Source: Durusdinium trenchii
Lineage: Eukaryota > Sar > Dinophyceae > Suessiales > Symbiodiniaceae
Assembly (NCBI GenBank): GCA_963970005.1
Contig: CAXAMN010025695.1
Location: forward strand, 50,463-114,462
Direction of reading: 5' to 3'
Length of the DNA: 64,000 bases
Position 1 is the first letter of the stretch. Each line of letters starts with the position of its first letter. Shown piece after piece: positions 18,778 to 30,829 of the stretch. The translations under genes were made by a program, and so were the position numbers. The notes under the pieces are model-generated. The model was given only the letters and a program-made list of their open reading frames with translations, was not told the origin of the DNA and made no database searches.

Positions 18778-19405
18778 CCGCGAAAGATTCGCGATGAGGT
18801 TCGTGAAAGTATCTTTTTTTTCCGCGAAAGATTTATCGAAGGTCATCGCTTTCATACGTTTTCCTTTCTAAGGGACTGACAAAGAATAGAAATACAAGGC
18901 AATCTTCCGGCAGAGCCGGTGGGCGGAAGTGTCCCCATATGTCACAGACTAACGAATTGAAGCCTCAATATTTCCGTGCCCAGCCCTGGCAGTGCGTAAA
19001 GGATTCTCCGATTCCTGTCCCCACTGTCATAGACAAGCAACCTGAGTAGGCGCAGCCCTGACAGTGAGGCAACGACCTGCAGCTGCTCCGACGGGCTGTG
19101 CAGATGTTTGCATACGGCTTCCCCGCGACAGCGCCATTGAATTTTCGCGAAAGATCCGCGAAAGTTTCGCGAATGTGCCGCTAAAGTCCAGGTTCCCATG
19201 ATTTCGGACGACGCTGCAGTTGCCTGAAGTGACCCTGAGTAGTTGTGGAAACGTTCAACCTTCTACTGTGGTCATGCTGCAATGTCTCTGTCCCTATTTT
19301 GTGATACTATGACATGTTCCGGCTCATGTTAGCTAGACATGGTTGTAGGACCATGCTTTGCGATGAGGCCGCGAAAGATCCGCGAAAGATATCTTTTTTC
19401 AGCGA
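18778..19405 (+). repeat. Clustered CCGCGAAAGAT motifs
   Basis: TCCGCGAAAGAT-like words occur in three clusters: 18778-18835, 19143-19175 and 19369-19390. Two clusters share a following ATCTTTTTT. They lie in otherwise gene-free sequence. Confidence 0.6.
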
Positions 19406-19639
19406 AGAATGGCCATTCTAGGATGAAAGAATATTGATCAACCACCAAATATATATATATATATATGTGTCAGATTATACAAGCTTTTTGCACAAGATAG
19501 ACCATTTTCAGCAGAATGTAATGCCATGGTGGGGGTCACTCGAAGTAAAGTGTCAAGTAGTTCATCAGAAGCAGGATTGGGTCCATGGTTGCCGGGGCAC
19601 ATGAATTGTTTGTCTCGGACCAAATTTGCGTACCCACTG

Positions 19640-20026
19640 TCAGAGCGAGTTAGCTGGCAAGTAGACATGAACGAATTCGCTTGAGACATGAACGGGCACC
19701 TTAGTTTCATTCTTGGTCGTTTTGGTTGGCATGCTGTGATTCGTCAATTGCACATCCATGAGGCCCAACATGAACACCAGAGATGCACATAATATGTACA
19801 TGAGCGAGGCGGCGTGCATTCGATCAACGAAACCACCCAAACACCTGGTCCTCCGGGTGATCACCATGGTGAGGCCAGAGCTTGTTGACGACCAACCTGG
19901 CTTCGTAAGGCCCTTGGAGATCCGTAGCTTGTTGGATACGAAATAGCTGCATATTGCTGCTGAAGGCAGGTCTGAAGAAGTACTCAGGCGAAAAGGAATA
20001 AGGTGAGGACGATATACATATGACAT
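19640..20026 (-). CDS. Candidate small membrane protein ORF
   Basis: A minus-strand ORF of 128 codons from a true ATG at 20026 to a stop at 19640-19642. It has an N-terminal basic/aromatic part (MSYVYRPHLIPFRL), a middle LTKPGWSSTSSGLTMV and one hydrophobic segment (LMYILCASLVFMLGLMDVQL) followed by a Lys/Thr-rich stretch. Composition is reasonable, but a + strand frame (19758-19946) overlaps. Unassigned. Confidence 0.3.
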   Translation of the reverse strand: MSYVYRPHLIPFRLSTSSDLPSAAICSYFVSNKLRISKGLTKPGWSSTSSGLTMVITRRTRCLGGFVDRMHAASLMYILCASLVFMLGLMDVQLTNHSMPTKTTKNETKVPVHVSSEFVHVYLPANSL

Positions 20027-20701
20027 ATGTCATATATGTCCTTTCTTGGGGCATGTCATCAGATATGAGGATAGGGCAAACCGTTTGCAAACCTGTTTTT
20101 TGAAGGTTTCATACTTAATGAGGGGAGAAATCGGCACATGCGGAGATGTTTGGGTTGCTCATGGGAAGTTGGCTTCTAGGTGATCACCAGTCCATATCGG
20201 CCCAAAGACATCTATTAGAGTCCTATATAGAGTATAAATTTATGAATTTGAACCCAGCATCAGGAATTTGCAACGGTCTTAACAGACCTTGCCTCAGAAC
20301 AAGTCTTGGGAGAACAGACTCATACAACAACTCCGACTTGGCATCCACAGAAGATGCTGCAATTTGGTTTCCGTGGCTGGTGGAACCAACAGATTTGGTC
20401 AGCAGCTCCGGCCAGCATGTCAACACCAAACTGCGCTGAGGACCATGATGCCTGGCGAACCCCGAAAATCCGAGGGCGGGGGCGCTGAATGTATGGACGG
20501 CAGAAGGTGCTCGTTGGTTCGCCATGGCGGTCCCTTTTCTTAAATTGCCAGGGTGGGTTGATTCTAACGTCAACGACTGTTCCATGTCCTTCCTTGGTGG
20601 GCAGCTTAAATGGGCAATTTCACAATCTCAAGCACGCTGTTGAAAACGCCGCAATGCACGGAGCTTCGTCATTGTGATGCAGAAGAAGGCGTCTTGGAGA
20701 G

Positions 20702-20880
20702 ATGTCATCCCTGCAGCTTGACATAGAAAGCGAGCTTCGCAGTTTTTTCCACGCAGTCCTTTTATGGAGTAGTGAGTCAGCAGGGGTCGCCTCTCGCTGG
20801 CTCAAGGGGCGGAACATGGTTACCTGTGATGCGGCCACACTCGACGGAGAGAGCCCTGCTTGGCTGGTCCTTCAGGTCAG
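20702..20880 (+). CDS. Candidate first exon, unknown protein
   Basis: Starts at a real ATG (MSSLQLDIESELRSFFHAVL), continues SRWLKGRNMVTCDAATLDGE and could end at a donor in WLVLQ|GTCAGG near 20877. The frame itself stays open to 21235, but the text after the donor (CSPCRSAEISPRPGHPDRR) is less protein-like. Function unknown. Confidence 0.33.
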
Positions 20881-21533
20881 GTGGCCTCGTGGCTTCGTCT
20901 TCGAGTGTGGTCGTAATAGGGTCGAAGCCCAGCCGTTCATGGACAGGTTTAGCACAAAACACCCGCATAGAAAGCAGTTTCGGGCTGTTTTGGGCACGGA
21001 ATTTGCATGGCATCGTTGCGACCTGATCGGAGCATCCCGAGGCAAGTGCAGCCCTTGTCGGAGCGCCGAGATATCGCCTCGTCCTGGTCACCCAGACAGG
21101 CGAGACATTCGTCGTGGGGAAATGGGAACACTCGCCAGGCACAGATGCGAAGAACACAGCAGAGGAACCGCTGAGGAACACATCCCAGACACTCCATGTA
21201 TGCCAACATTGACCCCTCAAACCACCCCAATGTAGGCAATGGCATTCATGGAGTGTCTTGGCATGGTTCCCAGAAAAATCTTCGACCTTTCCGAAGAGTC
21301 TTTCGGGGCACCTTCTTGGGGAAGTTCAACTTGTCCAGCTTTAAGCAAATGACGTCCGAGGGGCGCTGAGCCGAGTTCCTGGCCTGGACCCCGAGCCCAG
21401 ACTCCAACTCCAAGAGATCGGGGCCCACGCCACGTGTTGAAAACGCCCCTCATTTAGACCTTACAAAGTAGAAGAGGGGCAGGGGTTATCAAACAAGCCA
21501 AGAACCTAACCAACCAACTTGCATTTGTTTCAG

Positions 21534-21652
21534 GGAAGAGCCACCAACCTCAGTGGCTCGAGCCCCAGTGGCCGGCAGGGTGGAAAGTCGGTGACCCTGA
21601 TGGCCGAGAAGTGCGGCACCCCAGCGGCACCCTTTCCGCCGCCCGCGGAACG
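21534..21652 (+). CDS. Candidate exon
   Basis: Acceptor TTGTTTCAG leads to a + frame reading KSHQPQWLEPQWPAGWKVGD, then PDGREVRHPSGTLSAARGT, with a possible GC donor (ACG|GCTGGT, phase 0) or GT donor four bases later. WPAGWKVGDPDGRE is strongly protein-like. With the GC donor it is in phase with the exon at 21724. Unknown family. Confidence 0.42.
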
Positions 21653-21723
21653 GCTGGTGCGGGACATGAGGGGAACATAGCTTTACGGTTTTAGCACGGC
21701 TTGGAGGGTTCATGAGGTTTCAG

Positions 21724-21891
21724 GTGGAGCTTGATTCCCTTCCATCAGATGGCCTTAGTGTTGAATTTGTTCAGTTCTTGTTCTCCAATGGGCGAACGTT
21801 GGTCACCCATGACTCAAATTTGGCTGGTCAGCCTATGCAACCTTCCCTGAAGAGTGTTGGCAACATGACATTCAACCTTGTGCAGCTTTAG
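21724..21891 (+). CDS. Candidate terminal exon
   Basis: Acceptor GGTTTCAG, then phase 0 VELDSLPSDGLSVEFVQFLF, SNGRTLVTHDSNLAGQPMQP and SLKSVGNMTFNLVQL followed by TAG at 21889-21891. Balanced composition and a stop soon after suggest the 3' end of a gene that includes 21534-21652. A different + frame (21894-22109, LLRVFACVGALFVFEQGFND) follows and may be a separate exon. Confidence 0.42.
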   Translation: MELDSLPSDGLSVEFVQFLFSNGRTLVTHDSNLAGQPMQPSLKSVGNMTFNLVQL

Positions 21892-22109
21892 AGTTGGAGG
21901 AATTTGGAGATGTGTCGGTCGGAGAATCTGAGACCTCCCCGTTGCTGAGAGTTTTTGCATGTGTTGGAGCGCTGTTTGTGTTTGAGCAGGGGTTCAATGA
22001 CTTGCTCAGCTTCGGGGGAGGGACGCTGTCCGGTGTTGACGAGCAAGACATGGCAAGACCCAGTACTAATACGTTGAACTCAGGACTGAAGGCATCCAAA
22101 CCACATTAA

Positions 22110-24019
22110 AATTGCCGAAAACACTCGTTGCAGGTTCCGACGATCGTTCAGGACCATCAGGAACATCAGGAGGCATTGTCCATGAATGTTTTGTGTTGGC
22201 CCCCCCCCAGGTGAGGAGATGTTGCTCGTGTGGCCGCTCTTTCCTTGGCTCAGCATGAAATCCCCGGGCCCCCGCGGGCGCACGCGGGCGCTTTTCCAGG
22301 CAGGGCTGACACTGTGTGGGCCGAGTCGAAAAACTACCATTATTAAATCTTTGTTGATTTTTTTGTGTTGTCATATCGGGATCCTCACATAACATGTGAT
22401 TGAACGTGTATCACAAAAATTGAAAAACACATATAATCGACCACATTTAAACACTATTACGTACATACTATTACATTATAATGTGTGCGTTATGTATATA
22501 CATATTGTTGGCAAGTTGATTGCTTTCAGTGAAATGCCTATAGCAGCACTAAGATCGTCGTGAGTGATGGAGCATCAAGTGCCAGGACCATGATGAAGAG
22601 TGCGCTCACCCAGGATAACCTGGATAGGCAGACTGGGCAATCAAACCGCTACGCCGCTTCGCGTGCACACTTCCGAAGCTGTTGGTGATGGCCGCGCCCG
22701 AACATTTGGTCTGCTGGTCAGTTGGCTCGAAAGTAAAGTTAATATATATATATATATTTGTGTCTTGTTTCTATCTTAAGATGTATGAGTGTATGAAGTC
22801 TCTAGTTATTTTTGTAGCACTGTTGGAGCAATGAGGGGTCTTGCTGACTTGTGACAACTGAGGCCCGCTGCATCACATAAAGTAATTAACTACCTGTGAA
22901 GTTTGACGCACTGCTTTCACTCCTAGACAAGAAAGCACAGTTTGTGGAGACTCGAGGCTTGTGAACTTAAGGAAAGTGCCACTCGCAATACTGTAGCGCT
23001 GAGAAGCAGACAAACTTGGGCGCCAGCCCTGACAGGGGCAACAAGCCGAGTCCGAACCCACCGGTGAGGGGCGCCCAGGCGTGTGTCCGAACCCACCCAC
23101 GCCTGGTCGGATGTGGCGTGTTTTTAGAGAGAGAGGGGGAGAGAGGGAGAGATGGGGAACTCCTTCAGAGAGGGTGTGCACTGGCAGAATTGTGTATTTG
23201 GAATATTCTCGGAATCTTCCCACGACGTGTGTTCTGTTTCAGGGGTCTCCATGAACCCCGTTGGATGGGCGCCCGATATTTTCCACAAGACACGGGGGGA
23301 AGGATTCCGGGCTGCTGGTTCCACTTTTCTCTTTCACTATTTTCAATCCGCAATTTTGATGGGACAGATCCCTAGCGGCCCTAGCGACACCCTCGTCTTT
23401 GTGTGTTAATGTGAATGTATATATATATAATATAATGTAATATATATATATGCCCATATAACCTCTGAGGTCATCGAGGATAACTCCACCGAGGACTGAA
23501 GCTTGCGAACGTCATGAGCTAAACTTATGGGTGTTGGATCTTGCATGCGAAACGAGCAGAGATATCACAGGTTTAGACTTACGCTCTTCAGCGGGCTTTG
23601 ATGCCCATCTTCATGTGTTTCGGGGTGCAGATCCAGGAGTGTTGGTTTGGATCCAGGAGTGTTGTTTTGCTTGTTGCCTTTGTCTTCTTCGGTCTGATAT
23701 GAGTTGAAGGTTATCGATGCCTGCGGGGAGGACACCTTATCAAGCTCCACCTCCAGTTCCAACAACTCTGAAAGGTGCCGTTGCGAACGGCGTTTTTTGC
23801 TCGTTCTGAGTCTCATCACCGCTGCGTACACTTCCGTGCCCTTCTTAGGGACACGCTGGGGTCCTCTGATAGGGAGTATAGGTGGTGACCATGTTTGGGC
23901 ATGGTGTAGATCCCGGCCAATTGGTTTCCTTGCTCCATTGACGACTCCTGAGTAGCCTGAGGCCTGGTATGTCGGAAAAGTGACACTTCTTAATTACCGT
24001 GGCCTCTTGTTCTTCCCAG
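22110..24019. other. No firm gene
   Basis: Contains (TA)n tracts near 22740-22757 and 23418-23450 and a GA-rich run at 23127-23152. Minus frames at 22066-22395 (ATG start, 109 codons) and 23565-23831 (SQRHLSELLELEVELDKV) look partly protein-like but have overlapping + competitors. Confidence 0.3.
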
Positions 24020-24210
24020 TCACCACTTCAAGTCGCCCCAAAACGAAGGCGCCAAAACAGGTTGACCGTGCCTTTTTCGCCGCCAGGGAGGCATTGAAAG
24101 AGGCCGCCAGGGAGTTGGGCACCTCGGCGTTGGACAACGATGTTGCTGCTGATCCGCCCAGTGGTGATGATTGGCATACCCAGGGCTGGAGATGTGAACG
24201 GCCATCCCGG
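24020..24210 (+). CDS. Candidate internal exon, helical
   Basis: Acceptor TTCTTCCCAG and donor CCCGG|GTGATT bracket 191 nt. It reads TSSRPKTKAPKQVDRAFFAA, then REALKEAARELGTSALDNDV and PPSGDDWHTQGWRCERPSR. An Ala/Glu/Arg-rich helix is followed by an acidic, Trp-containing segment. No family assigned. Confidence 0.45.
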
Positions 24211-24721
24211 GTGATTGTTATTTTGCAATCAACTGTCAACGGGAAGTATCAATAGTTAATCTTTGGTTTTGGCAGTGTGTCGAATGTATCCTTTGATAAG
24301 AGCTGTGAGTATTTGTGAGTCTTATTTTTTGGATGCGGCACTGTAACTTATTCAAAAGGGAATCGGAATTGTCGGCTCTCCAGCTGACCACCCAGGACCG
24401 GATCAAGAGCTTAGTATCGAAGCTTGGCAAACGTGCAGGTGATACTTGAAACGAAGAGCCAGCGGCTGGGAGAAAGTTGAAGAGCGAACTGCTACTGTTT
24501 CAATTGCTTGAATATTAATGACCGTTTTATGCAGTTTTGGTTGGGGTTGGGATTTAAGAAGTCATGTTCAAATGACTTCGCGTCTAAGGCACCATTTTTC
24601 TTGGCCGATCTGAGCTTCAGGGGTGTACGTGCGGCCATGGGTAGCAAATGGTAACAATTGATTGGCCGAGAAGCCCGACCACAGCCTTCGAGGCGTTTCG
24701 TTTTTGCTACTTGCGAAGCCT

Positions 24722-24786
24722 TGACCAGTGTAACCAGCGTAACCAGCGTAACCAGCGCAATCAGCGCAGCTAGCCACCGCCAGCGT
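24722..24786 (+). repeat. 9-bp tandem repeat ACCAGCGTA
   Basis: Four direct copies of ACCAG(C/T)G(T/C)A in register, then degenerate copies to about 24786. On the minus strand this gives a Thr/Leu/Val/Tyr/Ala repeat peptide, not a gene. Confidence 0.75.
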
Positions 24787-24799
24787 ACCAGCGTGCAAT

Positions 24800-26358
24800 C
24801 ACTCGCGGACACGATTTGCCGCGTCGCTCATCTTTTTGTGTCATCGTTTGAAGAATGTCGGGTGCAGCTGAGGATAGCTTCTACTTCAACGTTGCAGTCA
24901 GCGTCTTGTCATTCCTGAATTTGTGTCTCGCCTTAACTCAAGTTTAGCAAGCGCGCCTTTGGGCTCCCAGAAGTGCATGGAGCTGCCCATAGGTTACAAC
25001 GGATTGACGGAATGCAGATGCCCCAGCAGCCCCAACCAAATTCATTTGAACTGACATGAACCGACATTGAAAAGGCATGCGTTTGGTCTAGCTTTCTGGA
25101 GACATGCATGCATCGAGCCAGCTCACCGAATGCAGTGCTCGAGTTCAGAGAAGATGGTAAGATGCCACGCACCGCGAGACCATGTTAGTTCAGGATACAC
25201 CCAAGCCTGAGAGCAATCTCTAGAGTGGGATTGTACCACTCCACAGTCAGCGTGGTAGCTAGAATGGCAGGCACCTTTCATTGTTGTTCTCCTCACACTC
25301 CCGAAAACTACAGTAACATGAACCCTGATAATGGCACCCTGAAAGACTGCTTTCCTTTACAAACCAGTGGTTTGCAGGGTCCTAATATTAGTTTTCAGCG
25401 GGGTTTTAATTGTTAACGATTTGGGACTTTGTTCACCAACAATCTCCTTGTCCTTGCGTGAGACTTAGTAGACGAACACTTGAGAAGCACGACCGACGAC
25501 CTAGGTTTAGACGTAGCTAAGTCGGTGACCCAAGGACATGTTCCAGGTTCCATTTCTAGATAGACCTCATACTGGTGATGCTTCTGATTTGTAATGGACA
25601 TGAGATGGGTTTGTTCCATTTCTACGAATCGCTTCATCCTGTACGCCGCCCGTGTCACCAGGCTGTGCCTGGGTTTGGAGGTGGACCTCCGCAGCGGGAC
25701 CCAGCGGATATGTGACCCACGCGATGCGACCAGTCAGCGTGGCACATGTGGAGGTCAATTCCCTGGCACCGACATTCTGCAAGGCGCAACGACCTCGCGC
25801 GTGAAACATTACCTAGGCAAGTGTAAACTGGACATGGACAAAAAGACTTGTTGTTTGGCACCTTTTCTGTGAGATGCCCAACGATGTGGCGATTGATCGG
25901 ATGCCATTGACATGGGATCAGTTAGGCTCTAACTGTTAGGGGGTTTTGTGTCCATTCGCAAGTCCTCCAGTCTGAAGTCGAACGAAGAGGAACGAAGAGA
26001 CATGTGCTTTTCCCTTTGCGCAAGTGGCCAGAGGTTTCATGCCTCATGGGGTCAGGATGGATTTCAGGTCGATTGATCTGGCTTGCCGTTAAGACTTCCA
26101 CCTTTGTCTCCCGTTAAGACCGCTGAGAGCTTTAAAAAGATATGTAATAAACATATGTTTAACTGTTTTTTTCATTGTCTTGGTTGGCTTTGCCAAGCTT
26201 GTAGTCTCTTCCCAATTTCCCACTTGAATCGTTTGTAACAGACACAGACTGACCGTGACAGTCCACCCCCATCGTTTCACGGTCACGAAACGGTCCATCG
26301 CCAAGGTTGTCAGACAGATGTTTGCACCACGCCCAATGAGACCTGGGAGCCATGGCAG
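24800..26358. other. No gene recognised
   Basis: Intergenic or intronic sequence. The longest sensible + frame with a true ATG is 25594-25872 (92 codons, three cysteines near its end), which has an equally open minus frame opposite and is not called. Confidence 0.35.
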
Positions 26359-26547
26359 GTGTCGTACTGGCCTCGTTCGGCTGAACCGGTGACGAAACCG
26401 GCCGAACCGGTGGAGGATGTGTTAGATGCCACGTGGGTTCTACGGCAGCCACTCTGGATGGAGACCGTCTCAAGGATACCGGCAATGCATTTTTGCCCGT
26501 CCGCCGAACTCAGAACTTTTCTTAGGGCATGGGTGGACATCAAGCAG
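26359..26547 (+). CDS. Candidate internal exon (63 codons, phase 0-0)
   Basis: Acceptor CATGGCAG and donor AAGCAG|GTCTAC enclose exactly 63 codons. The peptide runs VSYWPRSAEPVTKPAEPVED, then VLDATWVLRQPLWMETVSRI and PAMHFCPSAELRTFLRAWVD. Trp-rich, balanced and without stop; the opposite strand is a Ser/Thr/Arg mixture. One of the better host exon calls. Function unknown. Confidence 0.48.
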
Positions 26548-27732
26548 GTCTACTGGATAGCCCACAAGTAGATGTTGAATGTAGATGCCACAAGTCTGGG
26601 GTTGTATGAGTTTTCTCGGTCTACAGTGCACAGGGTTTCACACCCAAAGTTGGGAGGTTCAGCCATGATATATTCATACATATTCAATATTCATTGATAT
26701 TCATTCTTTGGCTTGGTGTCAAGACCAAGCTCGAGCTTCTGGGCACAGGGTCCTGTGATGGGTCCCGTCCCGATATGTCCCAATCCTCCAAGGACTTCCT
26801 CGCTCAAGGCTTTACAGACCCCTGGCTGTGCTTAGGCGACCGGTCGCGTCGGAAGGCACGGAGTCGGAACAGGAGACAACGATGACCGAAGCAAAGGCTC
26901 AAGTAGTGCCACAGTGACTGGGAGTTTGATGGTCAACCATGCTTTTCGGCTGGCTTTTACACGTCACACGTGTGCAAATTCATCTCTAACACTCTCTCAC
27001 GCGCTCTATCTCCAATCTGGTTTCCTGCCTGAACAATTAGATTCAGGTCAATGTTTCTTCTCAAGGACAGGGTTCCCAAATAATGGTGCTTCAAAGCAAC
27101 CATGTGCACCACCTAACTTGAACATGCACGACTGAGCCACCTACTCTGAGGGCATCAATTAACGTGGCAGGTACACTAGTTATTCTAGTGGCCAGTGGGT
27201 TAGGCACCAAATTTTGGTTGTAGTTTTAGATGTGTAATCGGTGTACTTGTCTTCGAACATGTCCCGTACCAGTGGCTGATGCAAACATATGCCAACCATC
27301 CGTTGCCCGAAGCTGGGGTAATTCGAGGAGCGTATGCATATATCATATATGCACATCAATGCTTATAGAAAGTAGATCACACACCTCTCAGAACGAGTCA
27401 TTCTTGTGGAGGCCCATGCCTGTGGCCTGCGTTAATGATGGGCTGGGTGAACGAGTTTTGTGGGGATGCACTCACATTTTGACAATTGTTCCCAATAGTT
27501 TTTTCTTCGTCAGATTGCTGACCTTGGTGTAGACCAAATTAGAGAAAAGCAGCGAAGAACATCGCCAAGAGCCAGATGCAAATCTTTCCCAAAAGCCAAC
27601 TGTCCACATACTTCAGTCATATTCAGACTAACACAGATTCGTTCCTTTATCCTGCGCCAGCCTTGTGCCCACGCATTGTGCCACCCTGTGCCACACTTGT
27701 GCCCGGTTTCGTCCCCGACGTCGTCGTGCCTT
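26548..27732. other. No firm gene
   Basis: Mostly featureless. A + frame at 26694-26885 (SSKDFLAQGFTDPWLCLGDR) is protein-like but lacks boundaries and ends in an Arg-rich run. Confidence 0.25.
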
Positions 27733-27858
27733 GGAACGCGTCGACTCACCAAGGCGATCTTTGTCCTGGAGATGATCATCCGCATCACCATCGCCACGCC
27801 CCGGCGCTTCTTCCGTGGCGACCGCAGTCGGGAGCGGGCAGAAGCCACGGGGAGTCCG
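27733..27858 (+). CDS. Candidate exon resembling the S2 segment of a voltage-gated channel
   Basis: A + frame reading GTRRLTKAIFVLEMIIRITI, then ATPRRFFRGDRSRERAEA, with a good donor at CCG|GTGAGG. FVLEMIIRI resembles the S2 helix of voltage-gated cation channels (hydrophobic-Glu-x-x-x-Arg pattern) and is followed by a basic loop. Left boundary uncertain. A 112-codon minus frame overlaps. The channel identity is an inference from a single helix. Confidence 0.3.
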
Positions 27859-27899
27859 GTGAGGTGACCAGGGCAATGACCGACCAGACGTAGAGATAC

Positions 27900-30574
27900 A
27901 CCAGTTCCGTGGTGTTAGTGTTGAATAGTATAGGTGCCAGAGTCTGCTAGGGAGCAAAGTGAGTAGGGACAGATGATCAGATAGGATTTAACACGTGTTT
28001 GTATTGTAGGTGGCTTCATTCTAATCTGATAGGTCTTTGGCAACACAAATCCGATGGCATCATACGGCATCCGTATTGCAGATGAAACTCTGTTTGGCGG
28101 TTGATCAAAAGCGAAGCTCGTCCCAGGAAAGAGGCGCCACAGTAGTCAAGTACGATTCAAGATCAGCTGGCGGCTAGAGTGAGTAGATTGAGTTGCAGTT
28201 TTGAGATGTTTTGAGCAGCGTCGTTCCAATATGGTGTCTCCATGTGTCTCCAGTTCCTGTCGACTGGTATGGCATGGTTTCTCCATTTTCACTGTTCATC
28301 CCTTTCCTGTTCTCGATTTATCAGATTCTTTGAGGAATTAACACGCTCCAACCCCAAAAACGAGGGTTGCAAGAAACACGCAGCCACCTTAGAAGTCCAC
28401 GAGACTGTGGTTTGAGCAATCGAATCCGAGCTTCTTCTGTGTGGGTGCCATGATCTTGGCCGGAGCCCTTAACACGGGTCCCTCACATGATCTTCATGAC
28501 CTTCGTTAGTGAATTTGACCCTTCGCCTTTGCGTCGGTCAAGAGGGCGAATCTCTGCCAGAGGGGGATTTGAGCGACACAGGTCTGAGGGTGGGTATAGG
28601 TGTATACTGTTATCATGATTATATGTTCCTTGACCTCTAGCCTTTGCATCCCTTGGACTGACATATTGTTTCGTTATAATGGTTACATGGTTCGGGGCTA
28701 GCCCTGGTAGGTGTCAAGATAACTTTGAGGTGGACATGTTTGGATATTGCACTCACTCATGGAGCGGCCTTTGTTGAACTCTGATTCATTCTGATTCACC
28801 AATATGTGAGCACCTTCCAACATATATAATTCGTGAGACAAGCCTCTTCCATGGAAAGAAGCTGCGCAACAAGTCACGACACCACAAGACGGCGGTCTAC
28901 GACGAATGCTGTCCAGGACATCTTCAAGCCTGATCCTGAGATGCATCAGCCCGCATCCTTTGTTGGCACTTAATCCATCCACAGCTGCTTTGGAACAGGG
29001 TGATGTGATAGAATCGGAACATATCAGAACCATATGCCGCCAGAACTCTGTCGGAAATTTGGCGATCACCGAATTGAGATTTACCGACTAGTTGACCCCT
29101 CTCTCCAAAAAGGTGTTTTCAAATTGACATGCGCGAATCTTTGAGCTATGGACTCCGGTTGCTCCTCACCTTGCCAGTACGTCATAGTGGCATAGCGAGG
29201 AGAGAGAGGCTAAGGTGTTCGACTTGCTGATGAGTAGGGCAGGTTTCTAGCCCTTGCAGGTGCAGTATATTTATTGTAGAGGTAATTGTATAGAGGTACT
29301 CTTGACCTCTACGAAGGCAAGAAATTGCCAAGTTTAATCGCTGACCAATAGTAAGCACAGGATTGCAACAAGGGTGGTCTGAGGTCTTTGGTTCTTACTT
29401 TGATTTTGGTTGTTTGGGGTGGTTGGTTCTGTTTCATGGGTGGTCACCTCTCACTCTGTTCCTTCGACCTCCACTCCGACGAAGCCGCGTTACTTCGCAA
29501 AGGACAATGCCATTTCAATATGCCATAGAGAGAGAGAGAGAGCGCGTTCTTCCACTTTTTTTGGAGCGTTTTCTTCGCAGCGCAAGCACCGCACCTTTCT
29601 TTATATCATGGTGTTCCTTCAAGAGTCAAAAGGCTCCAACGTTTGACTCGGTGCTCAGCATATACGCAAACAAGGTCTATAGATTGGTGATTATGCCAGG
29701 CAATGCACTTGTCATCCCAAACTCAAACACCATGTCTACGTCCAACCGAGTTGCGTTCACCCCCCCCAGGGTGAAAACATGCAATGGGCTTGCCCTATGT
29801 GCGCCTACGTGTTGCCTCATGGAGTGACTGCATCGACTGGTTGCCCAGGTTTGATGTGCTCAATTGCATTGACTTTTTCATTGTGCTTTGGCCAATCAAC
29901 TGTGGCAGGCAAGTTGTCATGTTGAGCTGCCCTAGTTCGCGCAATTTGGTACTTGCGGCGGGTGTGCACTAGTTTGGACAGATGATGACGGATGGTCTTG
30001 CATGCAGGAGGCATACAATTTATCATAATTTATCATTAGACTTGCTATCACAAAGAGAGAGAGAGAGAGGGGCGTGTTCAAAGGGTCCCAGAGGTCTCCA
30101 TGAACTCTAAGACTTTGGAATACCACCTTTTGATCCGGAAGGTCTTATTCTGCCATCGTGGGGTTTGCACGTTAACGTTTAACTCAAACTGGAGTGATGT
30201 TTGAGGCCAAACAGGTACAGCTACCACTCCGCGGTCAGCAACCGCAACCATTGCGTTTGTTGATAATGGTTTCAGAGTAATGGCACAATCTTCCAGAGGT
30301 GGTTTATAAGGACCCCCATTTGAAGGACATCTTGAGGTCTGTACCATCTAATCTGAAACCACTGTAATGTATGACCGGTGTTGGTCGTTTTAGTTGTGCT
30401 CCTGGTGCACCACGGCACTGTTTGATGCCTGTATCACATCCCACCGATCATAGTGCGAACGGCCCCTTTGTGCAAAGGGCACTGAGTGTAACAAGGGAAC
30501 TACTCGAAGGATCGCATCAACAGGGCACCAAGTGGCTTTGATCTTCTAAAACCGGTCTTCTTGTGCTTTCTCAG
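27900..30574. other. No firm gene
   Basis: Includes a GA microsatellite at about 29525-29542 and another at 30052-30070. The 123-codon minus frame at 28698-29069 and the 154-codon + frame at 29363-29827 have no ATG or splice support; both have competing frames. Confidence 0.3.
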
Positions 30575-30654
30575 GTCTTCTTGCGCGTGGTCGATTGCTG
30601 GTTGTTGTTCCCCTTTGGCGTGATCTCCAACCTCAAGTTTGCGAGTGCCTTCAG
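30575..30654 (+). CDS. Candidate short exon, hydrophobic
   Basis: TTTCTCAG acceptor and TTCAG|GTGAAC donor enclose 80 nt reading VFLRVVDCWLLFPFGVISNL then KFASAF. It could be a membrane helix of a channel or transporter. Short, so the evidence is limited to composition and the two splice sites. Confidence 0.3.
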
Positions 30655-30829
30655 GTGAACCAGCCGACGTCAAACGTCCGTTGGGGACATGGTGGATCAC
30701 GTCATGACGAGCTGGCATTGTTCGAAACAGAGATTGTCCCTGAAAGCATCTATATAACAACCAATTATATATTGATCTTGATGCCAGGCCTGTACAACAC
30801 CTTGAAAAACCGTGGTCTGAAATTGTAGC

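Noticed and set aside
17989-18855. 288-codon minus ORF with a real ATG
   Set aside because: Its open length comes from a (TA)n tract (Ile-Tyr run) and degenerate GATAGAATGCC repeats, and the + strand ORF at 18279 gives more protein-like text.
17505-20800. GGCTCAAG words as possible relics of the dinoflagellate spliced leader
   Set aside because: Only the last 7-8 bases match (17511, 20799, 26895); the upstream CCATTTT part of the leader is absent.
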